Shown one piece after another: positions 14,520 through 21,240 of a stretch of DNA of 22,909 bases (positions are counted from its first letter, which is position 1; the number at the start of each line of letters is the position of its first letter). A program made the translations under genes and the position numbers. The notes under the pieces were generated by a model. It was not told the DNA's origin. It made no database searches and worked only from the letters and a program-made list of their open reading frames with translations. The DNA is taken from positions 1 to 22,909 of the IMG/VR virus record IMGVR_UViG_3300034521_000399. One strand, given 5' to 3'. The DNA is from a virus.

Positions 14520-14688
14520 TTAACGCCAAAATTTTGCATGCCATGGACATAAGTCCATATATTCAGTTACCTTGGTTGTGCATTTATCGCACATAGGCAA
14601 GTCATATGCGTCTTTCTCCCTCCCCGAAGGGAATGGGCGGGTCCAGGCTTCATCCTTATCCTGGTTATCACCGTCAGGTGTTTTTCAC
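14520..14688 (-). pseudogene. Cys/His-motif ORF with a one-base frame break near its GTG start; same segment can fold as an RNA
   Basis: A frame ending at 14520 encodes PDGDNQDKDEAWTRPFPSG, then CDKC...LCPWHAKFWR, a plausible zinc knuckle. It has no start of its own: TGA closes it in the A5 run next to GTG 14686-14688. Removing one A from that run would give GTG-AAA-ACA-CCT and a 55-residue protein. The same DNA can form a three-way junction on the minus strand: TGGGCGGGT (14692-14700) with ACCCGCCCA (14634-14642), enclosing CACC/GGTG and CCAGG/CCTGG hairpins, then CCC-TTCG-GGG. I cannot decide between pseudogene, sequence indel and RNA element. Confidence 0.4.
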
Positions 14689-14708
14689 GCCACCCGCCCA
14701 AAAGTTAT

Positions 14709-15470
14709 TTACCTAGGACTACCAGTAACCACTAAATACCCCGGCAGCTCTTTTCTGATAGTTTCGATTTCTGCTCGAACAGCTTCACGCCAGTACAAAG
14801 GAAGTTTAGGACATTCCAGAGAGAAGGAAAGCTTTTCTCCCTCTGAACGGGGTTTGTTTACTGTTAGTTCTATTTCTAATTCATCCAGCTTCCCACTTTC
14901 GTTAATAATAGGGATATAGATTTCAAAGGAAGAAGGGAAAGTTGTAGCAGATTCAGCGTCCTTAATCTTGAAAGCTACAGTCACATTATTGTTGTCCTGG
15001 TATATGAAGTCACCTGATATTTCTGTTGCCATTCTGATCGTCTGAACTGCAGCCATAAGCTGATCCAGATCAGGAACTTCCTCCGGGTTGCGCCGTTTCA
15101 AGAAATCAATAAAGGCTTTTTGCGTGATTGGCTTATTGAAGGCACTCTTCCACTCTTGCAATTCTAAAGATTCCTGAAAGCGGTAAACAATGGTGTCCTG
15201 GGGCCTGTCCTGCACCGATTCATCAACAATCACCTGGACCTGCTTTTCATCATAGAAAATAATTGTGTTCCTGGGATTGGGTTTGCCGCTGCTATCAACT
15301 GTTAAATGCTTAAGTAGATCAATTACGGCTTGAGCAGAACCAGCAACATAGTTAAAACCTGTGTAATGGAAGCTGTACTCATCTTTTACCTTCTGTTGGC
15401 TTTCAATGATATGAATTGTTGCCTTTTCCTGACCAGGAGCCATATTAACAATTAATTTTTCATTATCCAT
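14709..15470 (-). CDS. DUF2303 (YfdQ-like) phage protein
   Basis: A 253-residue cytoplasmic protein resembling the DUF2303 family of phage and prophage genes: QEWKSAFNKPITQKAFIDFL followed by a PDLDQLMAAVQTI helix, then a beta-rich half ending SFSLECPKLPLYWREAVRAEIE. Members sit in early recombination operons beside RecT-like genes; their function is unknown. ATG start with AAGGTGAG upstream. Confidence 0.72.
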   Translation of the reverse strand: MDNEKLIVNMAPGQEKATIHIIESQQKVKDEYSFHYTGFNYVAGSAQAVIDLLKHLTVDSSGKPNPRNTIIFYDEKQVQVIVDESVQDRPQDTIVYRFQESLELQEWKSAFNKPITQKAFIDFLKRRNPEEVPDLDQLMAAVQTIRMATEISGDFIYQDNNNVTVAFKIKDAESATTFPSSFEIYIPIINESGKLDELEIELTVNKPRSEGEKLSFSLECPKLPLYWREAVRAEIETIRKELPGYLVVTGSPR

Positions 15471-15501
15471 AATTACTCACCTTTCTTAATTTGATTTTGG
15501 A

Positions 15502-15831
15502 TTACTCATTGACCGGCTGTTTTCCGGGGAACAGGGAAAGATTGCTTTCCTTCTTCTTAGGTGGGGCTTCAGTTTTAAGCTGAAAATCGCTGGTCATTTG
15601 GGCATAATGGACCTTCTTAACCTTGGGCAAAGACTTTGATATTGAGTAATTTATCCAGATCATTTGCCCTTCGTCTTTTCTTTGAAAGTCCAGTTTAATT
15701 GTGATACTGCCTGTTTGTCCTGACTTTAAAGCCGCTATTACCTCGGGGTAATGGCGCTGGAAGTCTGCCTCTAGCTCTCCACGGCAGACATTGGCGAGGG
15801 ATAGATTTTGTACAAGCTCCTCGAATCCCAA
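15502..15831 (-). CDS. Small hypothetical protein of the recombination operon
   Basis: A 109-residue protein. The centre (SITIKLDFQRKDEGQMIWINYSISKSLPK) has alternating strands and the C-terminus is Lys/Pro-rich. Similar small proteins accompany DUF2303 genes in phages; I know of no function. TTG start at 15829-15831, about ten bases after AAAGGAG; no ATG alternative exists nearby. Confidence 0.62.
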   Translation of the reverse strand: MGFEELVQNLSLANVCRGELEADFQRHYPEVIAALKSGQTGSITIKLDFQRKDEGQMIWINYSISKSLPKVKKVHYAQMTSDFQLKTEAPPKKKESNLSLFPGKQPVNE

Positions 15832-15847
15832 TCTCTCTCACTCCTTT

Positions 15848-16174
15848 TCAAAGTAACTGCAATATGACCTTCATACCTTCATCACTAAGGTAATACTCCG
15901 CACAGGTTTTCCCGGTAACGGTACACTTCCTCTTTCCCTTGACCTCGACAAGGCCCTTTTCTACCAGTTCATTTAAACGTGGATGAACAAAATTACGATC
16001 AAAGTAAGGGATAGCCCCGCTATTAGCCATCTTTTTGGCAAGCTCATTAGCTGTTTTGGGCGAACCAAGAACACTAAATGCGTACAGGCATTTCCTTTGC
16101 ATTTCCCCACAGCTTTCAAGAATCTCATGGTAACTCATTCGCCGTGTCTCTTTAGTAATAGCGGTTGTACCCAA
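15848..16174 (-). CDS. Winged-helix DNA-binding protein
   Basis: A 108-residue protein whose residues 14-105 read as a winged helix: a QRKCLYAFSVLGSPKTANELAKKMA segment, a recognition helix NFVHPRLNELVEKGLVEVKG and a wing ending in YYLSDEGMKVI. This layout is typical of small transcription regulators. It lies inside the recombination operon, so it may be a phage regulator. Start TTG (16172-16174) with GGGAGGG eight bases upstream, one base after the YqaJ stop. Confidence 0.65.
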   Translation of the reverse strand: MGTTAITKETRRMSYHEILESCGEMQRKCLYAFSVLGSPKTANELAKKMANSGAIPYFDRNFVHPRLNELVEKGLVEVKGKRKCTVTGKTCAEYYLSDEGMKVILQLL

Positions 16175-16175
16175 G

Positions 16176-17198
16176 CTATTTCCCTCCCTTCTCCTTCTTT
16201 AAAATCCGTAGCACCCGGATAGTGGGTTGCGTTACCCATTGGTTATAAAGAACCGGCTCTTTCTTGGCGAACTCATCAAAATCAATAGTGCGCCGGCCTT
16301 TTTGGGTCTTATAGCTCACATCATAATAGTGGCCGTTAATTACGGGAGTATAGCCTTTTTCTGCCGTGGCCATTCTGAGTTTTATTTCCTGGTCCATTTT
16401 GTCTTTTTGTTTTTCCAATAAACCCAACTGCTCAATAACCTGTGCCCTGGCTTCAAGAAGTCCATACAGATCCGACAGGTCCACAGATTCGCCGGCATTT
16501 TCCTGAGGATAGAGCTTTTTAATTACCGCATTGGTAGCTTCTGAACCGTCAGGAGGCGGAACTTCCTTGGCCAGTACATGATTCTTCCAGAAATTTTCGG
16601 CAATCTCCAGAAGAACCGTAAAAAACTGCTCATCGAAAGGTATGTACACATAGACCAGCTTGTACCCCCCGACCAGACAGACTAGCCAGCAATACTTGAG
16701 CCCCATCACGCCCATTTCCCACTGGCACTGGCAGAAGTAATCGTCTGGAACCTTACCGTCTTTCCCGTCCTCTCCTTCCTCCCACTCCCCGGCCAGGAGC
16801 CGATCGGCTGTTTTGACCTCCAGGAGACCATCCCCCAGGGGGTTCTCCGGGTCAATAATCTTAAAGTCAATTTGTGTCCTGGCCCACTCGGGAAGATCCG
16901 TATTTCCAAAGATAGCGTTTTGCCGGATAATTTTCATCGGACGGCCCAGGCGTTTTTGCAGTTCTCCCTCGGCCTTATCCCGAACAAAAGGCTCCAGGTA
17001 CTTTCCAAGCTCCAAGCGGATAGATTCTTCTTTCTCTTCCACCTTGGAAGTCTTTTCAAAATATACCGATATAGCAGACCTCCACTTACTCAAACCCGCT
17101 ATGGCCCCGATATCGGAAGCCCCGATCCCCTCTTGCCGGGCTTTGAGCCATTGTTCCTTAGTCATGTCCAGGGTGTTATATATCCTGATTGCACTCAT
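16176..17198 (-). CDS. YqaJ-type viral recombinase (5'-3' exonuclease, RecT partner)
   Basis: A 340-residue nuclease of the lambda-exonuclease/YqaJ fold. Motifs: GIGASDIGAIAGLSKW (24-39), ELGKYLEP (63-70), the catalytic QIDF (Asp111) and LLEVKT (Glu127, Lys129), and CQCQWEMGVMG (156-166). The C-terminal 100 residues are helical with a coiled coil near 250-280. It resects double-strand ends so that RecT can load. Overlaps the ATPase gene by four bases (ATGA), so the two are translationally coupled. Confidence 0.9.
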   Translation of the reverse strand: MSAIRIYNTLDMTKEQWLKARQEGIGASDIGAIAGLSKWRSAISVYFEKTSKVEEKEESIRLELGKYLEPFVRDKAEGELQKRLGRPMKIIRQNAIFGNTDLPEWARTQIDFKIIDPENPLGDGLLEVKTADRLLAGEWEEGEDGKDGKVPDDYFCQCQWEMGVMGLKYCWLVCLVGGYKLVYVYIPFDEQFFTVLLEIAENFWKNHVLAKEVPPPDGSEATNAVIKKLYPQENAGESVDLSDLYGLLEARAQVIEQLGLLEKQKDKMDQEIKLRMATAEKGYTPVINGHYYDVSYKTQKGRRTIDFDEFAKKEPVLYNQWVTQPTIRVLRILKKEKGGK

Positions 17199-18697
17199 AA
17201 CGTTTCCACCCTCAATTCCCCGACGTAATTACCCTCTTCGTCATAGTCGCGTGATATATCGGTGATGAAGTATTGGTATTCATCATCCTTGATCTCGTCA
17301 TAGACCATTTGCTGACGTACAGGATCCAGGCTTTCAAAACGGTCCAGGCAAATTACCTTTAAAGGGCCGCAGGTAGCGCGGGCAATGTCGAGAGCAAGGC
17401 GAATCTTCCGGGAGTCCGACAGGTTACGGATAGGAAGCTTGTCTATTGTGACGTTACCCTCTGCGTCAATGCCAAGCCCCTTAACCGGTAGCTGGATATC
17501 TGCCAAAAGTTGTGCGGGCAGTTCCCTTGCTTTCTGTACAGCTTGATTTAGCCACTCGGCACGGGCCAAAGCTTCCTTGTACTCCCTTTCCACCCGTAGC
17601 ATATCTTTGTAGATGGGAATATAGCCCTTCATTTGTTCGGCATCCTGGGCTTGTTCTTCTAGTGGGGCAACGTCTATAGGTTTCTGTTTAATGAGTTTGC
17701 GGCAAATGTCGGCCTGTTCTTTGATCTTGTCCAAGGCAGCAGTAGCTTGTTCCTGGAACCTCGCAATCTCAACCTCACACTCTTTGTCAATATCCTTAAT
17801 GTCCGACTCAGTTTTGTTTTGCAGCTGGACAAGTTCAGCCTGTAGCTCCTCAATCTGTTTCAGGATTTGGGATTTACGTTCCTGGGCTTTGCTCTGAATC
17901 CGGTCCTTGCGCCTCTGAGCTTCGGTTAAAGTAGTAGCCTTAAGGGCTTCCAGCTTGTCCAGGACGGCCTGTTTCTTCTCCTCTTCCTGTTCTAAATACT
18001 CCTGGGCCTTTTCAAGACGCGCGTTGAAATCCCGTGCTTCTGCGACCTCTTTCCAAAGTTCCCCGATATTGACCTTTTCCCAATCCTCGGCAACATATCC
18101 AGGAGGCAACTGTTCAAAGAGTGCATCAATCTGGTTTTTGAGGGCCTTTACTTCCCCGTTGGCAACGTGCCTCTTGTTGTAGTAGTACTTTTCCAGCTCT
18201 TTGAGTACCTGGAGCGCATGGAGATGAAGATTGACCGGAGCAACTTCGCCAAACCATCCTTTTATCTGATCCTCGTTTACCCTCATAGGAACCAGGGAAA
18301 GAAGAATCTCAACCTGTTCAGAATCCTTCTTTTGGAGAAAATCAACAGGGTTAAACTGAAAGCCCTCGGTCCCTATCAGAGATTTAAGGGTTGTCTCAGG
18401 CTTGGGCGCATTGTAACCATCCTTAGTGACGGTCACTTTATCGCTGCCCTCTTCCCGCAAAGTCCTTTCCACAGCAAGGCCATTATCTAGCTCAACGTAT
18501 AAATTGGCCTCGTTCTCGCCGGTCTTCACGTACTTAACCCTGCGTCCTTTGTTGAAGATAACCTTTTCAATTGCTTCCAAAAGTGAAGTTTTTCCGGCTT
18601 CATTAGCTCCTTTGATGATATTGATATGCTTTGGCTCAAACTTTAGCTCTTTTATGCCAAGAAAGCCCTTGATTTGTAACTTAGAAATCTTTGTCAA
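17195..18697 (-). CDS. SMC/Rad50-like ATPase
   Basis: A 500-residue ABC-type ATPase with a long internal coiled coil. Walker A GANEAGKTS (30-38); coiled coil roughly 215-335; signature-like NLSDSRKIRLALDIA (425-439); Walker B VICLDRFESLDP (448-459). The usual LSGG and the DE pair after Walker B are altered (LSDS, LDRFE), as in a phage branch of this family I recall as AAA_23-like. No zinc-hook CxxC is seen. It probably supports end processing with the exonuclease. Start TTG (18695-18697) with GGGGTG upstream. Confidence 0.82.
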   Translation of the reverse strand: MTKISKLQIKGFLGIKELKFEPKHINIIKGANEAGKTSLLEAIEKVIFNKGRRVKYVKTGENEANLYVELDNGLAVERTLREEGSDKVTVTKDGYNAPKPETTLKSLIGTEGFQFNPVDFLQKKDSEQVEILLSLVPMRVNEDQIKGWFGEVAPVNLHLHALQVLKELEKYYYNKRHVANGEVKALKNQIDALFEQLPPGYVAEDWEKVNIGELWKEVAEARDFNARLEKAQEYLEQEEEKKQAVLDKLEALKATTLTEAQRRKDRIQSKAQERKSQILKQIEELQAELVQLQNKTESDIKDIDKECEVEIARFQEQATAALDKIKEQADICRKLIKQKPIDVAPLEEQAQDAEQMKGYIPIYKDMLRVEREYKEALARAEWLNQAVQKARELPAQLLADIQLPVKGLGIDAEGNVTIDKLPIRNLSDSRKIRLALDIARATCGPLKVICLDRFESLDPVRQQMVYDEIKDDEYQYFITDISRDYDEEGNYVGELRVETL

Positions 18698-18747
18698 TTA
18701 ACACCCCTACCTTTCATGTTAAAACGATGATAAATTGTTTCTTGTTA

Positions 18748-18787
18748 GCTGGGTCTTTCAGTGTGAAAGCCCGGCTTTTTCTTTTGT
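18748..18787 (+). terminator. Terminator oriented against the early operon
   Basis: On the plus strand GCTGGGtCTTTCA-GTG-TGAAAGCCCGGC (12 pairs, one bulge) is followed by TTTTTCTTTTG. All surrounding genes are on the minus strand, where no T-run follows the hairpin. It would stop antisense transcription entering the immunity region. Confidence 0.6.
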
Positions 18788-18835
18788 TTTGCTGGAATCC
18801 TTAACTTGTTGCATTACCTGTAATACCGGAAGCAT
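18758..18835 (-). CDS. Possible 25-residue ORF
   Basis: ATG (18833-18835) with AAGG eight bases upstream overlapping the stop of the previous gene, then MLPVLQVMQQVKDSSK and a basic end. The stop lies in the hairpin at 18748-18775. Very short, no family; listed because of its coupling-like spacing. Confidence 0.25.
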   Translation of the reverse strand: MLPVLQVMQQVKDSSKTKEKAGLSH

Positions 18836-18839
18836 TTCT

Positions 18840-19022
18840 TTAACCTTGCAGCACATTGGCGGCACCAAGTATTTTGGCATCGTTTTTCACCCCCTCCCGC
18901 TTGGATTTAAGAGAATCGGCTTCCATCTTGCGAAGTATTGCGGTTGCCATGATACTGCAAAATGTGTCTATACGCCGACGATCCTCGGGGGTTAGCTCAT
19001 CATATGTAAGCGAGTGTTTCAT
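18840..19022 (-). CDS. Small hypothetical early protein
   Basis: A 60-residue helical protein (LTPEDRRRIDTFCSIMATAILRKM then a basic linker). It has a strong ribosome site, AAGGAGTGAAGAGAT before the ATG, and the preceding 14-codon ORF ends within that site, so translation is probably coupled. Second real gene behind the Cro-like regulator. Function unknown. Confidence 0.62.
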   Translation of the reverse strand: MKHSLTYDELTPEDRRRIDTFCSIMATAILRKMEADSLKSKREGVKNDAKILGAANVLQG

Positions 19023-19028
19023 ATCTCT

Positions 19029-19073
19029 TCACTCCTTACACCGGTTGTAATTAATCACTGTTAGTTCGTGCAT
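19029..19073 (-). CDS. 14-residue leader ORF
   Basis: MHELTVINYNRCKE starts at 19071-19073, six bases after a consensus AGGAGG, and its TGA lies inside the ribosome site of the next gene (AAGGAGTGA). The strong site and overlap suggest a translated leader peptide that couples translation of the downstream gene, or the remnant of a longer gene. Confidence 0.45.
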   Translation of the reverse strand: MHELTVINYNRCKE

Positions 19074-19090
19074 TGGCATCCTCCTATCTA

Positions 19091-19315
19091 TTACATTCCG
19101 TGATTAAGGTCAGCAAAAAAAAGCTCATCAACGGTTTTTCCAAAAAAATCAGCAATCTTTTTTTGCACTTCACGGCGAGGGTGTGGTCGATGACCAGACT
19201 CAATCATAGCGTAAGAACTTTGAGGCATTCCGAGTTTTTCTGCGATTTCAGCCTGTGTCAATCCCATTTCTTCACGCAATTTCTGCATAACCTCATTAGG
19301 CTTAATTAGCTTCAT
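19091..19315 (-). CDS. Cro-like XRE-family regulator
   Basis: A 74-residue protein with one XRE helix-turn-helix (LREEMGLTQAEIAEKLGMPQ, then SSYAMIESGHRPHP) and a short C-terminal FFGKTVDELFF segment. It is the first gene of the leftward early operon and is divergent from the repressor, the place of Cro. I chose the ATG at 19313-19315 because GGAGGTG lies seven bases upstream; the upstream ATG overlaps that site. An operator-like sequence (19090-19104) overlaps its stop codon. Confidence 0.85.
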   Translation of the reverse strand: MKLIKPNEVMQKLREEMGLTQAEIAEKLGMPQSSYAMIESGHRPHPRREVQKKIADFFGKTVDELFFADLNHGM

Positions 19316-19359
19316 ATACACCACCTCCATAATTACGTATTGTGATTGTCCTAATTACT

Positions 19360-19387
19360 ATTTTAATCACATCCTGTAATAAGTCAA
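19360..19387 (-). promoter_or_regulatory. Early leftward promoter
   Basis: Minus strand: TTGACT (19382-19387), 16-base spacer, TAAAAT (19360-19365). The operator at 19366-19380 fills the spacer. It reads into the Cro-like gene and the early operon. Confidence 0.7.
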
Positions 19388-19416
19388 TTGATATTAGCAC
19401 TATTTGTGATTATACT
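19388..19416 (+). promoter_or_regulatory. Repressor (lysogeny) promoter
   Basis: TTGATA (19388-19393), 17-base spacer, TATACT (19411-19416). The operator at 19396-19410 fills the spacer and the one at 19425-19439 lies just past the expected start. The -35 box touches that of the leftward promoter, so the two compete. Confidence 0.75.
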
Positions 19417-19464
19417 TTAAAATAATCACGTTTTGTGTTAATTTATTGATAGGTGGTGTTGAAA

Positions 19465-19860
19465 ATGTCAAGTTTAGGAAAAAGAATAGCTACTCTTAGG
19501 GAAGAAAAAGGATACTCTCAAGCAGAATTGGCTAAGTTTTTGTCATTAAGTCAAAGTGCAATAGCTATGTATGAAAAGGATAATCGTAATCCAGATCCTG
19601 AAATAATTAACAGGATTGCCTCTTTTTTTGATGTTTCTACTGATTATTTGCTAGGACGCACAGATGAACGCCGTCCAGCAGAAAAAGTCATCGAGGAAGC
19701 CATATCCGATGACGCGGAATTGCTTGAATTTTTCCAAGACCTCAAGCAGAGAGATGACCTTCAATTACTTTTTAAACAAGTTAAACCTCTTTCGCAGAAC
19801 ACAATTAAAAGAATAATTAAATACATAAAAATGGTTGAAGATGAAGAGTCGCAGGAATAA
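19465..19860 (+). CDS. XRE-family phage repressor (ImmR type)
   Basis: A 131-residue repressor. Residues 3-60 are an XRE HTH (LREEKGYSQAELAKFLSLSQ, SAIAMYEKDNRNP, SFFDVSTDYLLGRTD). The C-terminal half is helical and acidic and has no LexA-type Ser/Lys protease motif, so it should not self-cleave. Together with the following ImmA-like gene it matches the ImmR/ImmA pair of ICEBs1 and related phages, in which the protease cleaves the repressor on induction. ATG at 19465 with AGGTGG eight bases upstream; upstream GTG codons overlap the site. Confidence 0.88.
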   Translation: MSSLGKRIATLREEKGYSQAELAKFLSLSQSAIAMYEKDNRNPDPEIINRIASFFDVSTDYLLGRTDERRPAEKVIEEAISDDAELLEFFQDLKQRDDLQLLFKQVKPLSQNTIKRIIKYIKMVEDEESQE

Positions 19861-19863
19861 TAA

Positions 19864-19900
19864 AACCCGCCATCCAGCAGAAGGATAGCGGGTTATTTAT
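19864..19900 (+). terminator. Terminator-like hairpin between repressor and ImmA genes
   Basis: AACCCGC (19864-19870) pairs with GCGGGTT (19888-19894), with inner ATCC/GGAT, followed by ATTTAT. The T-tract is weak, so partial termination that lowers ImmA relative to repressor is likely. Confidence 0.55.
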
Positions 19901-19914
19901 CAAGGGAGGAGAAA

Positions 19915-20235
19915 ATGACTTTTGACGAGCTTTGTGGCATAGTTCGCGAGAGGATTGAGTACGATTCCTATTCAGCTTTGAATATTTATTCTCATGTTGT
20001 GCCTTTGGGTGGTGAGGCCCTGGCCTTTGTTTATCGCTCCAAAGGAAACAATTTTCATATATTCATAAACGAGTCCATTTCTACAGAGGCCCAAAGAGAA
20101 GTATTTGTTCACGAACTTTATCATATTGCCTTTAATATGCCTTATTCTGGCTATATTCTTGGTGTGGACAAACATAGAAGTCCAATTGAAGAAGCAGCTG
20201 ATGTATTTGCACATAAATTAACTAAGGCTATTTAG
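19915..20235 (+). CDS. immA: ImmA/IrrE-family metallopeptidase
   Basis: A 106-residue zinc protease with HELYH (66-70) as the HExxH motif and a downstream EEAADVFA (92-99) supplying the third ligand, as in ImmA. The predicted role is cleavage of the neighbouring repressor after DNA damage or another host signal. Compact compared with many family members. ATG start with GGGAGGAG six bases upstream. Confidence 0.88.
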   Translation: MTFDELCGIVRERIEYDSYSALNIYSHVVPLGGEALAFVYRSKGNNFHIFINESISTEAQREVFVHELYHIAFNMPYSGYILGVDKHRSPIEEAADVFAHKLTKAI

Positions 20236-20245
20236 GAGGGCTAAA

Positions 20246-21079
20246 ATGAAGAGAAGAATATTGGCTATCTTAATTCTCATTTTTATATTTAATTCTTTAA
20301 TGAACATTACTGTGAAAGCTGCCGAAACCAAGCCAATTATGATCATTGTCGATAATGAAGAAATAGAAACAGATACCCCGCCAGTAATTATAAACGGAAG
20401 GCTTTTAGTTCCTGTAAGAACTATATTTAACGCCCTTGGTGCTGAAATAAAATGGGATGATTATTCTAGGACTATAACAGCAACAAAAGGAAGTTTAAAT
20501 ATTTACCTAAAAATTGATGATAAAAATTGCTTATTGAATGGCGAAAAAATCGTATTAGATGTCGAACCTCAAATAATCAACAACCATACAATGATTCCAT
20601 TACGTTTTATAGCTCAAAGTTTTGGAGCAGAAGTTTTTTGGGTTCCAGAATGGAACAGAGTTGCAATAGTAACCAGTTCATTTAAAAATCCATTATCAGA
20701 AGAAGAAAAAAAGGAAGAAGAACCTAAAGCAGTAGTAGAAAATCAATATGGTTTTTCTCCCCCTCTAATCTTAATTGCCGATAACAAAGAAAAGGTTTTC
20801 TTAGGAAAATTGACCACAAATGAGTTTGAAAAAGATAGCATTTTTAATCAATTTGGAGAGTTTGGCAGTAAATATTCTCAAAAAAGTATATGGAACGAGT
20901 TTGGGCCATATGGAAGCAAATTTTCTTCGTACAGTCCTTGGAACAAATTTACCAGTACCCCTCCATTAATTGTAGATAAATCAGGAACTGTAGTTGGTCG
21001 ATTATCATTAAATAACTTTATTAAAGGTGCTATCAACCCATACGAATTATATAAGATACTTAAAAGACTTGGTCTGTAA
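20246..21079 (+). CDS. Secreted stalk-domain (copper amine oxidase N-like) cargo protein
   Basis: A 277-residue secreted protein carried between the immunity genes and the integrase. Residues 1-26 are a signal peptide (KRR then a long hydrophobic stretch, cut near VKA-AE). Residues 30-145 form a pair of CuAO_N1-type units (VIINGRLLVPVRTIFNALGAEIKWD and QIINNHTMIPLRFIAQSFGAEVFW), a wall- or surface-associated fold common in Clostridia. The C-terminal half holds repeats of S-I-[FW]-N-x-F-G-x-[FY]-G-S-K-[FY]-S followed by PWN and TPPLIVD. It has no known phage function and is probably a lysogenic-conversion gene. It follows immA by ten bases with an AGGAGGG site. Confidence 0.82.
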   Translation: MKRRILAILILIFIFNSLMNITVKAAETKPIMIIVDNEEIETDTPPVIINGRLLVPVRTIFNALGAEIKWDDYSRTITATKGSLNIYLKIDDKNCLLNGEKIVLDVEPQIINNHTMIPLRFIAQSFGAEVFWVPEWNRVAIVTSSFKNPLSEEEKKEEEPKAVVENQYGFSPPLILIADNKEKVFLGKLTTNEFEKDSIFNQFGEFGSKYSQKSIWNEFGPYGSKFSSYSPWNKFTSTPPLIVDKSGTVVGRLSLNNFIKGAINPYELYKILKRLGL

Positions 21080-21105
21080 TATTATCTACAGGGAGAGCAA
21101 TAACC

Positions 21106-21240
21106 ATGAAAGCTAGGATAACAGTAATAAGAATCCCTCACCCTAATCCCCAAAGGGCAATTAATTTGATAGCAGAGATAGCCCTTAAACAAATAATTCA
21201 AGAAGAAACCCTAAACAAGGTGGACAATCATGGAACATAA
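21106..21240 (+). CDS. 44-residue ORF overlapping the integrase start
   Basis: Small protein, MKARITVIRIPHPNPQRAIN then a helix (LIAEIALKQIIQEETLNKV). ATG at 21106 with GGGAGAG eight bases upstream; its stop overlaps the integrase start by 11 bases, so the two are coupled. I recall similar short ORFs directly before serine recombinase genes in Firmicutes, but know no function. Confidence 0.6.
   Translation: MKARITVIRIPHPNPQRAINLIAEIALKQIIQEETLNKVDNHGT

Larger units (their letters stand above)
19090..19439. promoter_or_regulatory. Five operator-like sites of the immunity switch
   Basis: A 15-base motif, ATYAC-N5-GTRAT, occurs at 19332-19346 (ATTACgtattGTGAT), 19366-19380 (ATCACatcctGTAAT), 19396-19410 (AGCACtatttGTGAT), 19425-19439 (ATCACgttttGTGTT) and 19090-19104 (ATTACattccGTGAT, at the end of the Cro-like gene). 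The four in the intergenic region are 29-34 bases apart and cover both promoters. Confidence 0.75.

Noticed and set aside
14640-14690. Similarity to the TPP riboswitch core (ACCTGA and GGATAA pieces)
   Set aside because: The conserved CUGAGA element and the correct stem order are missing, and the neighbours have nothing to do with thiamine.
19051-19065. Sixth immunity operator (ATCAC-TGTTA-GTTCG)
   Set aside because: Only one half-site fits; the second half matches at two of five positions.
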